From: an uncultured Burkholderiales bacterium | GTDB lineage: Bacteria > Pseudomonadota > Gammaproteobacteria > Burkholderiales > Burkholderiaceae_E | Direction of reading: 5' to 3' | Assembly: GCA_903831925.1 (NCBI GenBank) | Contig: CAIKZV010000424.1 | Coordinates: 1 to 8,346 of the forward strand | Length of the DNA stretch: 8,346 nt | In this document: piece by piece, positions 1 through 6,024 of the stretch | Position numbering within the stretch: the first letter of the stretch is position 1 | How the letters are laid out: every line of letters starts with the position of its first letter | Program-made: the position numbers and the translations under genes | The notes under the pieces: generated by a model | The model's input: the letters and a program-made list of their open reading frames with translations, nothing else | Databases searched by the model: none | Told to the model about the DNA's origin: nothing

Positions 1-658
1 CACCGATCCGACCTCGGCTTTTGGAGGCATCATCGCCTTCAACCATCCGATCGATGGTCCGACCGCGGCGCTTGTCGCCAAGCAGTTCGTCGAAGTGGTG
101 ATCGCGCCGGCCTTCGATGACGCGGCGCGTCAGGTGTTTGCTGCCAAGCAGAATGTACGAGTTCTCGAGATTGCGCTGGCCCGCAATTCAAACCGCATCG
201 ACCTCAAGCGGGTCGGCGCCGGTGTGCTGGTTCAGTCGCCCGACGAACGCAATCTCGACCGATCCGAGCTGAAGGTGGTCACCCGCCTGGTCCCCACCGA
301 GGCGCAACTCAGCGACCTGCTCTTTGCCTGGCGCGTCGCCAAATTCGTGAAATCCAATGCGATCGTCTTTTGCGCGGGCGGCCAGACGCTTGGTGTCGGC
401 GCGGGCCAGATGAGCCGCATCGATTCGGCGCGCATCGCCTCGATCAAGGCGGGGCATGCCGGCCTCACGCTGGCAGGCTCGGTGGTGGCGTCCGACGCCT
501 TCTTCCCGTTTCGCGATGGCCTCGATGTGGTGGCCGATGCCGGCGCAGTCGCGGTCATCCAGCCGGGCGGCTCGGTGCGCGACGACGAAGTCATTGCTGC
601 GGCCGACGAGCGCGGCGTGGCCATGGTCTTTACCGGCGTGCGGCACTTTCGCCACTAG
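1..658 (+). CDS. purH: Bifunctional AICAR transformylase / IMP cyclohydrolase PurH, C-terminal part (5' end outside window)
   Basis: PurH carries out the last two steps of de novo IMP synthesis: formyl transfer from 10-formyl-THF to AICAR, then ring closure. Only the C-terminal 218 residues are visible, reading in frame from base 2 to the TAG at 656-658; the E. coli enzyme is about 529 residues. The visible part belongs to the transformylase domain. It opens with the diagnostic DPTSAFGGIIAFN and continues with QFVEVVIAP, KFVKSNAIV, GVGAGQMSRIDSARIA, ASDAFFPFRDG, VIQPGGSVRDDEVIAAADE and the family's usual terminal RHFRH. The internal ATG at 95 is not a real start, because homology continues upstream of it. 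The N-terminal cyclohydrolase domain and the transformylase Lys-His catalytic pair lie outside the window. ruvC begins 17 bp downstream, so the two are probably co-transcribed. The reading frame is intact and identification is near certain from motifs recalled for the family. Confidence 0.97.
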   Translation, partial: TDPTSAFGGIIAFNHPIDGPTAALVAKQFVEVVIAPAFDDAARQVFAAKQNVRVLEIALARNSNRIDLKRVGAGVLVQSPDERNLDRSELKVVTRLVPTEAQLSDLLFAWRVAKFVKSNAIVFCAGGQTLGVGAGQMSRIDSARIASIKAGHAGLTLAGSVVASDAFFPFRDGLDVVADAGAVAVIQPGGSVRDDEVIAAADERGVAMVFTGVRHFRH

Positions 659-675
659 GCGCGGCGGCAACAGTC

Positions 676-1263
676 GTGAGCTCGCAGACCGCCCTGAGAA
701 TCCTCGGCATCGACCCGGGCTTGCGTCTGACCGGGTTCGGTGTGATCGAGCGGCGTGATCGTGGCCAGTTGGTCTATGTGGCCAGCGGCGTGATCCGTGT
801 GCCCGACGGTGAACTGCCGATGCGGCTGGCGGCGATCTTCACGCAGTTGCGCGAGGTCATCACCGAATACCGACCCGATACCGCGGCCATCGAAAAGGTG
901 TTCGTCAACGTGAATCCCAACTCGACGCTGCTGCTCGGACAAGCCCGGGGCGCGGCCATCTGCGCAGCCGCCACCGCCGGGCTGCCAGTGGCCGAATACA
1001 CCGCGCTGCAGATCAAGCAGGCCACAGTCGGCTATGGGCGGGCCACCAAGGAGCAGGTTCAGGCCATGGTCGTGCGATTGCTGTCGCTGCCGGGCACGCC
1101 CTCCAAGGATGCCGCCGATGCGCTTGCCTGCGCGAGCTGCCATGCCAATGCCGATCGTCTCGCCAGCGCGCTGGTGGCCGGATCGATCGCCAGCGCAGGC
1201 GCGCCGCTTGCCATCGCACGCCGCGGCGTGCGGATCCGCCGCGGCCGGCTGGTGGCCTCATGA
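676..1263 (+). CDS. ruvC: Holliday junction resolvase RuvC
   Basis: RuvC is the dimeric, Mg-dependent endonuclease that nicks symmetric strands of Holliday junctions after RuvAB branch migration. The protein is 195 residues (E. coli 173), with the extra length in a short N-terminal lead and an Arg-rich C-terminal tail. The RNase H-like acidic catalytic set is complete: Asp13 in ILGIDPG, Glu73 in AAIEKVF, and Asp145 and Asp148 in SKDAADALA. The family stretches NVNPNSTLLLGQARG (78-92) and YTALQIKQATVGYGRATKEQV (108-128) are also present. The GTG at 676 is chosen because it places the usual short lead before ILGID and no in-frame ATG lies between purH and that motif; an in-frame upstream ATG at 370 would overlap purH extensively. 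The ribosome binding site is weak. Its TGA overlaps the ruvA ATG, indicating translational coupling. Confidence 0.96.
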   Translation: MSSQTALRILGIDPGLRLTGFGVIERRDRGQLVYVASGVIRVPDGELPMRLAAIFTQLREVITEYRPDTAAIEKVFVNVNPNSTLLLGQARGAAICAAATAGLPVAEYTALQIKQATVGYGRATKEQVQAMVVRLLSLPGTPSKDAADALACASCHANADRLASALVAGSIASAGAPLAIARRGVRIRRGRLVAS

Positions 1264-1841
1264 TCGGGCGACTGTCGGGAGTGCTGCTGTCGAAGGCGCC
1301 GCCACAGGTCCTGATCGATGTCGCCGGCGTGGGCTATGAGGTCGACGTTCCGATGAGCACCTTCTATGACCTGCCACCGGCGGGTGATCGGGTGGTGCTG
1401 CTCACCCACATGGTGGTGCGCGAAGACGCGCAGCTGCTCTATGGCTTTCTCACCGAGCGCGAGCGCGCGGCGTTTCGCGAGCTCATCCGCATCTCGGGCA
1501 TCGGCCCGCGCATGGCGCTCGCTGTGCTCTCCGGTCTGTCGGTTGCGGATCTCGCCCAGGCAATCACGCTGCAGGAGTCGGGGCGTCTGGTCAAAGTGCC
1601 AGGCATCGGCAAGAAAACCGCCGAGCGACTGCTGCTAGAGCTCAAGGGCAAGTTCGGCCCGACCCTGGAAGGCGCGGGCGGCGGCGCGCCGAGCGTCGAT
1701 CATGCGGGCGATATCCTGCGTGCGCTGCTGTCGCTCGGCTACTCCGAGCGCGAAGCGACACTCGCCGCCAAGCAGCTGCCAGCGGACGCGAGCGTCTCCG
1801 ATGGCATCAAGCAGGCGCTCAAGCTTCTTGCACGCAACTGA
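1260..1841 (+). CDS. ruvA: Holliday junction branch migration complex subunit RuvA
   Basis: RuvA forms tetramers that hold the Holliday junction in a square-planar form and load RuvB motors on opposite arms. The protein is 193 residues (E. coli 203). Domain I is the N-terminal OB-fold (about 1-64), starting MIGRLSG and including GVGYEVDVP; the acidic pin residues Glu55 and Asp56 fall at the same numbers as in E. coli. Domain II carries two helix-hairpin-helix motifs: ISGIGPR at 78-84 and VPGIGKKT at 113-120, followed by AERLLLELKGKF. A Gly/Ala linker (138-144) leads to domain III (about 148-193), the RuvB-binding three-helix bundle with ALLSLGYSEREA. The ATG overlaps the ruvC stop as ATGA. 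The end of the gene is duplicated in tandem just after the stop. All hallmarks of an active protein are present. Confidence 0.97.
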   Translation: MIGRLSGVLLSKAPPQVLIDVAGVGYEVDVPMSTFYDLPPAGDRVVLLTHMVVREDAQLLYGFLTERERAAFRELIRISGIGPRMALAVLSGLSVADLAQAITLQESGRLVKVPGIGKKTAERLLLELKGKFGPTLEGAGGGAPSVDHAGDILRALLSLGYSEREATLAAKQLPADASVSDGIKQALKLLARN

Positions 1842-1856
1842 AGGCACGCAACTGAA
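1830..1856 (+). repeat. 14-bp-period tandem direct repeat at the ruvA 3' end
   Basis: The 13-mer GCACGCAACTGAA occurs at 1830-1842, containing the last ruvA codons and the TGA, and again at 1844-1856, separated by one base. Because the period is 14, the second copy is out of frame and lies outside the ORF. It looks like a small slippage duplication; no function is apparent. Confidence 0.8.
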
Positions 1857-1971
1857 TCCGCAGCATCGGGTGGCGCACCGGTCGATCCTCACGACCGTCA
1901 TGAACACATTCATCAACGCGGCCATCGGGCTGACAACAGGGTCGGCACGCAGGGTCCGATAGAATGGACCG
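1842..1971. other. ruvA-ruvB intergenic region (130 bp)
   Basis: This is the largest gap in the window. It holds the second copy of the 14-bp repeat at its left end and a -10-like box abutting the ruvB start at its right end. I see no convincing intrinsic terminator (no GC-rich stem followed by a T run). A 20-codon ATG ORF at 1900-1962 has no support. The gap breaks the tight ruvC-ruvA coupling and, with the -10 box, suggests ruvB can be transcribed separately. Confidence 0.6.
1956..1965 (+). promoter_or_regulatory. Putative -10 box directly before ruvB (leaderless-type promoter)
   Basis: CCGATAGAAT ends 6 nt before the ruvB ATG; its hexamer TAGAAT (1960-1965) matches TATAAT at five of six positions. 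A start 6-7 nt downstream would fall on the A of the ATG, giving a leaderless mRNA. No Shine-Dalgarno sequence is visible before ruvB. No good -35 hexamer is seen at 16-18 bp; CTGACA at 1930-1935 is 24 bp away, which is too far. The box matches that before tolB at nine of ten bases. Confidence 0.5.
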
Positions 1972-3030
1972 ATGATCGAACACGACCGGCTCGACCGGCT
2001 GATTGCGCCGGCCCCTGCATCGCCCGCTGAAGAAGCCGTCGAGCGGGCACTTCGCCCCAAGGCACTCGCCGACTATGTCGGCCAGCCCCGCATCCGCGAG
2101 CAGCTCGATATCTTCGTGGCCGCCGCACGCAATCGTGGCGAGTCGCTCGATCACCTGCTGCTCTTCGGTCCGCCGGGTCTGGGCAAGACCACGCTGGCCC
2201 ATATCGTGGCCGCAGAAATGGGCGTCAATCTGCGCCAGACCTCGGGTCCGGTGCTCGAGCGCCCGGGCGATCTTGCTGCGCTGCTTACCAATCTCGAAAA
2301 AAACGACGTGCTCTTCATCGACGAGATTCATCGGCTCAGCCCGATCGTCGAAGAAATCCTCTATCCGGCGCTCGAAGATTTTCAGATCGACATCATGATC
2401 GGCGAAGGCCCTGCAGCGCGCTCGATCAAGCTCGACCTGCAGCCCTTCACGCTGGTGGGCGCCACCACCCGCGCCGGCATGCTGACCAATCCGCTGCGCG
2501 ACCGCTTCGGCATCGTCGCGCGGCTCGAGTTCTACAACGAGGCCGATCTCACGCTGATCGTCACCCGTTCGGCCTCGCTGCTCAAGGCACCCATCGATGA
2601 GCCGGGCGCGCGCGAGATCGCGCGCCGCTCGCGCGGCACACCTCGCATTGCCAACCGGCTGCTGCGGCGGGTTCGCGACTATGCCGAAGTCAAAGCAAAA
2701 GGCGTCATCACCGCGCCGGTCGCCGATGCCGCGCTCACCATGCTCGACGTCGACGCCATCGGACTCGACACCATGGACCGCCGACTGCTGCAGGCGGTCA
2801 TCGAGAAATTCTCGGGCGGGCCGGTCGGTCTCGACAATGTCGCTGCCGCCATCGGCGAAGAGCGCGACACCATCGAAGATGTGCTCGAGCCCTATCTGAT
2901 CCAGCAGGGCTTTTTGCAGCGTACGCCGCGCGGTCGTATCGCCACACCGGCCGCCTGGCGCCACTTCGGACTCACCTCACCCGATCGGTTGGCCTCCCCC
3001 GATCTTTTTGACGACAGCGGAGCACCATGA
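1972..3030 (+). CDS. ruvB: Holliday junction branch migration ATPase RuvB
   Basis: RuvB is the hexameric AAA+ motor that pulls DNA through the RuvA-bound junction using ATP. The protein is 352 residues (E. coli 336). Visible motifs in order are: the N-terminal LRPKALADYVGQ (about 27-38), Walker A GPPGLGKTT at 66-74, Walker B LFIDEIHRL at 114-122, sensor 1 GATTRAG at 163-169, the arginine-finger region LRDRFG at 175-180, and sensor 2 RGTPRIANRLLRRVRDYA at 221-238. The C-terminal winged-helix DNA-binding domain follows, with GLDTMDRRLL, GGPVGLDNVAAAIGEE, EPYLIQQGF and RTPRGR (about 264-322). The ATG at 1972 gives the expected short N-terminal lead. The TGA overlaps the rhomboid start as ATGA. 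The gene lacks a visible Shine-Dalgarno sequence and may be read from a leaderless transcript. Confidence 0.97.
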   Translation: MIEHDRLDRLIAPAPASPAEEAVERALRPKALADYVGQPRIREQLDIFVAAARNRGESLDHLLLFGPPGLGKTTLAHIVAAEMGVNLRQTSGPVLERPGDLAALLTNLEKNDVLFIDEIHRLSPIVEEILYPALEDFQIDIMIGEGPAARSIKLDLQPFTLVGATTRAGMLTNPLRDRFGIVARLEFYNEADLTLIVTRSASLLKAPIDEPGAREIARRSRGTPRIANRLLRRVRDYAEVKAKGVITAPVADAALTMLDVDAIGLDTMDRRLLQAVIEKFSGGPVGLDNVAAAIGEERDTIEDVLEPYLIQQGFLQRTPRGRIATPAAWRHFGLTSPDRLASPDLFDDSGAP

Positions 3031-3764
3031 ACTCACCCGTCGACCACAATGAATTCGTCGACCGGCTGCATGCCGCCACGCCCCGCACCTGGGTGACACC
3101 AACCCTGATCGGGCTGTGCGTACTGGTCTGGCTGCTCAATGTCGCCAGCGGCATCTCGCCGATGTCGCCGCGGCCGATCGATCTGCTGATGTGGGGCGGC
3201 AACTTCCTGCCCGCCACGATCCAGCAGCCATGGCGGCTGCTGACCGCGGTTTTTCTGCATGGCGGCATCATTCATCTGGCCTTCAACATGTGGGCGCTCT
3301 GGGATACCGGACGACTCGCCGAGCGCTTTTACGGCAACTTTCAATTGCTGCTGATCTTTATCGTCTCGGGCCTGTCGGGCTCGATGACCAGCCTCTTTTT
3401 CTCGGCCAGCCATTCGGTCTCGGTCGGCGCATCGGGGGCGATCTTCGGTGTAGTCGGCAGTCTGCTGGCCGCCGTCTACACCAAGGCCCACAAGCTGCCA
3501 GCCGGGCTGGTCACCTCGATGCGCTCATCGATGCTCACCTTCGTCGGCTACTCGCTCTTCATGGGCTTCGTTGCGAGCTTCATCGATAATTCCGCGCACA
3601 TCGGAGGCCTTGCCGGCGGCTTTGCGATGGGCATGATCCTGGCCGAAAAATTCGATGTCGATGAATATCGCCAACAGGCGCTTTGGCGCGTTGCGTCGGC
3701 CATCGTCGGCACGGCCGTCGTGCTGGGCGCAGCCTGGACACTGCTGCCGCGCGCGGGCGCCTGA
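3027..3764 (+). CDS. Rhomboid-family intramembrane serine protease
   Basis: This is a 245-residue polytopic membrane protein of the rhomboid family, whose members cleave transmembrane segments within the inner membrane. Catalytic features are complete: HxxxN in the second helix (His83, Asn87 in IIHLAFNMWAL), the nucleophile Ser136 in GASGAIFG, and the catalytic His191 in SAHIGGLAGG. The PWRLLTAVFLHGG segment (68-80) carries the conserved Trp-Arg of the L1 region. I count about seven hydrophobic segments: 24-44, 71-92, 104-124, 132-151, 169-187, 190-207 and 221-240. This fits a six-helix core plus one C-terminal helix. The ATG overlaps the ruvB stop (ATGA), with GGAG at 3019-3022 as a close ribosome binding site, so expression is probably coupled to ruvB. 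It occupies the slot that ybgC holds in many ruv-tol clusters. The substrate is unknown; any link to Tol proteins is inference only. Confidence 0.93.
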   Translation: MNSPVDHNEFVDRLHAATPRTWVTPTLIGLCVLVWLLNVASGISPMSPRPIDLLMWGGNFLPATIQQPWRLLTAVFLHGGIIHLAFNMWALWDTGRLAERFYGNFQLLLIFIVSGLSGSMTSLFFSASHSVSVGASGAIFGVVGSLLAAVYTKAHKLPAGLVTSMRSSMLTFVGYSLFMGFVASFIDNSAHIGGLAGGFAMGMILAEKFDVDEYRQQALWRVASAIVGTAVVLGAAWTLLPRAGA

Positions 3765-3809
3765 TTCGCCTCCCTCGTCACGACAACTGATACCGCGGCC
3801 AGTCCTCCC

Positions 3810-4481
3810 ATGAACAACGACATGTCGATTCTTTCCCTGATCACCAATGCCAGCCTGCTGGTGCAGGCGGTCATGGCGGGTCTGCTGGCCATCTCGATCG
3901 CCTCCTGGACGGTGATCTTTCGCAAGTACTTTCAGATCCGCGCAGCGCGCGTCGCCACCGACCGCTTCGAGGCCGAATTCTGGCGAGGCGGCGACCTCAA
4001 TGCGCTCTACGCCAAAGCCGCCGAACAGACCGGCGACCATGGGCCACTGTCCCGCATCTTCGAGGCCGGGATGCGTGAATTCCTCAAGAATCGACAGCAA
4101 AAACCGGTCGATACCGGCGCGATGCTCGAAGGCTCGCGACGTGCCATGCGGGCGGCCTATCAGCGCGAAATGGACGCACTCGAATCGCATCTGGCGTTTC
4201 TCGCATCTGCCGGTTCGGTCAGCCCCTATATCGGTCTGTTCGGTACGGTCTGGGGCATCATGAATTCGTTTCGCGGGCTGGCCAATGTGAAGCAGGCAAC
4301 GCTCGCTGCGGTGGCCCCCGGCATTGCCGAAGCGCTGGTGGCCACCGCGATCGGCCTTTTCGCCGCGATTCCAGCGGTGGTGGCCTACAACCGATTTGCC
4401 TATGACATCGAACGGATGTCGAATCGCTTCGATACCTTCGTGGAAGAATTCTCGAACATCCTTCAGCGCCAGGCGCGCTGA
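3810..4481 (+). CDS. tolQ: Tol-Pal system inner-membrane motor protein TolQ
   Basis: TolQ is the MotA/ExbB-type inner-membrane subunit that, with TolR, converts proton flux into movement of TolA. The protein is 223 residues (E. coli 230). There are three membrane helices: 16-36, about 128-152 and 167-194. The cytoplasmic loop lies between the first two. The second helix contains SPYIGLFGTVWGIMNSF, and the third contains APGIAEALVATAIGLFAAIPAVVAYN. Thr146 and Thr179 correspond to E. coli Thr145 and Thr178, which line the proton path. The ATG at 3810 is the first in frame; ATG 3822 is an alternative. Neither has a recognisable Shine-Dalgarno sequence, which is notable for the first tol gene. 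It starts 45 bp after the rhomboid gene and 20 bp separate it from tolR. ExbB is excluded by the tolR-tolA-tolB-pal neighbours. Confidence 0.96.
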   Translation: MNNDMSILSLITNASLLVQAVMAGLLAISIASWTVIFRKYFQIRAARVATDRFEAEFWRGGDLNALYAKAAEQTGDHGPLSRIFEAGMREFLKNRQQKPVDTGAMLEGSRRAMRAAYQREMDALESHLAFLASAGSVSPYIGLFGTVWGIMNSFRGLANVKQATLAAVAPGIAEALVATAIGLFAAIPAVVAYNRFAYDIERMSNRFDTFVEEFSNILQRQAR

Positions 4482-4489
4482 ACCAGCGC
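4462..4489 (+). promoter_or_regulatory. Overlapping, mutually exclusive hairpins across the tolQ stop codon
   Basis: TTCAGCGC (4462-4469) is perfectly complementary to GCGCTGAA (4475-4482), with a 5-nt loop; the right arm includes the tolQ TGA. The same GCGCTG (4475-4480) can instead pair with CAGCGC at 4484-4489 across a 3-nt loop. Only one can form at a time. Ribosomes terminating on tolQ would disrupt both. A role in tolQ/tolR coupling is inference; most of the sequence is coding, so chance is possible. Confidence 0.35.
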
Positions 4490-4501
4490 CGGGGCCACAC
4501 G

Positions 4502-4945
4502 ATGTCCACCGTCTCCTCAATGCGTCGCAGCGGCAAGCGCCGACTGGTTGCCGACATCAACGTCGTTCCCTACATCGACGTGATGATGGTGCTGCTGGTG
4601 ATCTTCATGGTGACCGCACCCCTTGCGCCGCCAGGTCAGATCGAGCTGCCTGCGGCCGGACAGAGTTCGGCGCCGCCCGATGCGCTGGTCGAGATCCGCC
4701 TTGCGCCCGGCGGCGAGATCCGGCTCATCACCCGCAATATGACCAAGCAGTTCGACCGCCCGATCGGCCGGCGCGACATCGCCCCGACCTTGCGCAGTCT
4801 GGGCGAGCCCTCGACCCTGGCCGTGCTGATCGCGGCTGATACCAAAGTGCCCTACGGCGAAGTCGTCGAGCTGATGAACGATGTGAAGGCGGCCGGAACC
4901 GGTCGGGTCGGGCTGATGGTCAAGGGCCAGGGCCAGGGCAAGTGA
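4502..4945 (+). CDS. tolR: Tol-Pal system protein TolR
   Basis: TolR is the MotB/ExbD-type partner of TolQ: a single-pass inner-membrane protein with a periplasmic dimeric domain that binds peptidoglycan when activated. The protein is 147 residues (E. coli 142). A short basic cytoplasmic lead (MRRSGKRRL) precedes the family signature ADINVVPYIDVMMVLLVIFMVTAP (17-40). Asp26 in the transmembrane helix matches the proton-carrying Asp23 of E. coli TolR. The periplasmic domain follows (about 45-141), with ALVEIRLAPGG, LAVLIAADTKVPYGEVVELMNDVKAAG and VGLMVKG. The ATG at 4502 is used; ATG 4520 would still keep the signature. The stop overlaps the putative GTG start of tolA (GTGA), so TolR and TolA are likely translationally coupled. 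Confidence 0.96.
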   Translation: MSTVSSMRRSGKRRLVADINVVPYIDVMMVLLVIFMVTAPLAPPGQIELPAAGQSSAPPDALVEIRLAPGGEIRLITRNMTKQFDRPIGRRDIAPTLRSLGEPSTLAVLIAADTKVPYGEVVELMNDVKAAGTGRVGLMVKGQGQGK

Positions 4946-5976
4946 ATCCGATGCTGACCGGTGGCGGGCGAGCCAGGCCGCCCGCGGGCGGTCGCGGACT
5001 GGGCCGTGCAATCGCCTTTGCACTGGCTGTGCACCTGCTGCTGTTTGCCCTGCTCTTTGTCGGCTTGAAATGGCAGACGCGCCGCGACGAGCCGGTCCAG
5101 GCCGAACTGTGGGTGCCACCATCGTCTGCCGGGCCCAAGCCCGTGCCGGCGCCTCGTCCTCCCGAACCCAAGCCCGAGCCGGAACCCAAACCAGAACCGA
5201 CGCCCGAGCCGACGCCCGAACCGGAACCCGAGCCCAAGCCCAAGCCCCAGCCGGTGCCCGAGGTCAAGCCTGCCCCCGCCCCTGCCCCCGCCCCCAAGCC
5301 TGCCGAGATCAACACCGAGCAGGTCAAGCGAAAGGAGGCCGAACGCAAGGAAGCCGAGCGGGCCGCGCTCGAACGAAAAGAGGCTGCACGCAAGGACGCT
5401 GAACGCAAGGAGCTCGCTCGAAAGGACACTGAACGCAAAGAGGCCGAGCGAAAGGACGCCGCCCGCAAGGAGGCGGCAGATGCCGCTCAGGCAAAGAAGC
5501 GCCAGGAAGATCAGGCCCGACGCGAGGCCGACGACAAGCGTGCCGAAGAACGCCGCCGCAAGGAAGAGCAGGCTCGGCGCGACGCGCAGGCCAGCGAAGC
5601 GCGCCGCGCGGAAGATATCCGCCGGCTGCAGAACCAGGCCGGCAACGCAGGCATCCCGAGCGACGCCGCCGCCAAGGGTGCACAGAGCGGACGCGCCGAT
5701 GCCGGCTATGCCGCTCAGGTGGCTGCAGCCATCCGAAGCAACACCGTCTTCCAGGCCGCGACCGACCTCGAAGGCAATCCGCGCGCGATCTTTCTGGTGC
5801 AGTTGCGCCCCGACTGCAGCCTGATCTCGGTGAAACTGCAAAAGTCCAGCGGGGTGAGCGCCTGGGATCAGGCAGCCGAACGCGGCATCGAACGCACCGA
5901 TCCCTTCCCCAGACCAGGCGGCAGCGCCTGCCAGTCAGTCATCGAAATCACCCGCGGGCCGCGCGATGAACGCTGA
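4942..5976 (+). CDS. tolA: Tol-Pal system periplasm-spanning protein TolA
   Basis: TolA links the TolQR motor to TolB and Pal across the periplasm. The protein is 344 residues from GTG 4942, which overlaps the tolR stop as GTGA; ATG 4951 would give 341 and cannot be excluded. Domain I has one membrane helix (about 23-42) with His31, matching E. coli His22; the partner Ser18 is Ala27 here. Residues 65-120 form a Pro-rich tract with 16 uninterrupted X-Pro dipeptides (75-106) and six more (109-120). Residues 122-232 are an Arg/Lys/Glu/Ala helix including ten in-register pentapeptides (130-179). The C-terminal domain (about 252-340), starting GYAAQVAAAIRSN, resembles TolA domain III and has two cysteines (Cys292, Cys330) that could form a disulfide. 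The identity rests on position between tolR and tolB and on this architecture. The Pro tract recalls TonB, but tolR/tolB context and the helix favour TolA. Confidence 0.93.
   Translation: MNPMLTGGGRARPPAGGRGLGRAIAFALAVHLLLFALLFVGLKWQTRRDEPVQAELWVPPSSAGPKPVPAPRPPEPKPEPEPKPEPTPEPTPEPEPEPKPKPQPVPEVKPAPAPAPAPKPAEINTEQVKRKEAERKEAERAALERKEAARKDAERKELARKDTERKEAERKDAARKEAADAAQAKKRQEDQARREADDKRAEERRRKEEQARRDAQASEARRAEDIRRLQNQAGNAGIPSDAAAKGAQSGRADAGYAAQVAAAIRSNTVFQAATDLEGNPRAIFLVQLRPDCSLISVKLQKSSGVSAWDQAAERGIERTDPFPRPGGSACQSVIEITRGPRDER
5164..5301 (+). repeat. X-Pro low-complexity tract inside tolA
   Basis: Codons 75-106 of tolA (5164-5259) encode 16 consecutive X-Pro dipeptides where X is mostly Glu, Lys or Thr. 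Codons 109-120 (5266-5301) encode six more, mostly Ala-Pro. At DNA level it is a hexamer-like run of CCC/CCG codons alternating with GAA/GAG/AAG/AAA, with strong C/G strand skew. It is expected to form an extended, rigid polyproline segment in the periplasm. Confidence 0.85.
5329..5478 (+). repeat. Ten 15-bp (pentapeptide) repeats in the tolA helical domain
   Basis: TolA residues 130-179 divide exactly into ten pentads beginning with Arg, of form R-K-(E/D)-x-(E/A); only the third (RAALE) departs at position 2. Units include RKEAE, RKEAA, RKDAE, RKELA and RKDTE. Codons vary between copies (CGA/CGC/CGG, AAG/AAA, GAG/GAA), so the array is old or selected at protein level. The spacing gives Glu-to-Lys and Arg-to-Glu contacts at i,i+4, suggesting a single charged alpha helix. 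Confidence 0.8.
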
Positions 5977-6024
5977 TGCGCCTCAAGCCTCACACTCGCC
6001 GCGGCGCAGCCGTCTTCAGTCCGC

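Noticed and set aside
1900..1962. 20-codon ATG ORF in the ruvA-ruvB gap
   Set aside because: It has no ribosome binding site, no recognisable product and overlaps the proposed ruvB -10 box.
1819..2964. 381-codon open frame on the - strand opposite ruvB
   Set aside because: It is antisense to a fully recognisable ruvB, has no family resemblance and an Arg/Asp/Gly-rich composition typical of shadow frames in high-GC DNA.
3786..3793. TGATAC as a -10 box for tolQ
   Set aside because: It is a poor match (lacks the final T context), has no -35 partner, and does not resemble the ruvB and tolB boxes.
3525..4520. 331-codon open frame on the - strand opposite the rhomboid gene and tolQ
   Set aside because: It spans the antisense of two real genes and their gap, with no recognisable motifs and low-complexity charged composition.
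4852..5841. 329-codon - strand frame with Gly/Leu/Phe-rich repeats that look like a membrane or glycine-rich protein
   Set aside because: The repeats are the reverse complement of the tolA X-Pro and Arg-Lys-Glu codons; it is a compositional artefact.
4942..5976. The Pro-rich protein as TonB rather than TolA
   Set aside because: Position between tolR and tolB, the long charged helix, and the TolA-like C-terminal domain with two cysteines favour TolA.
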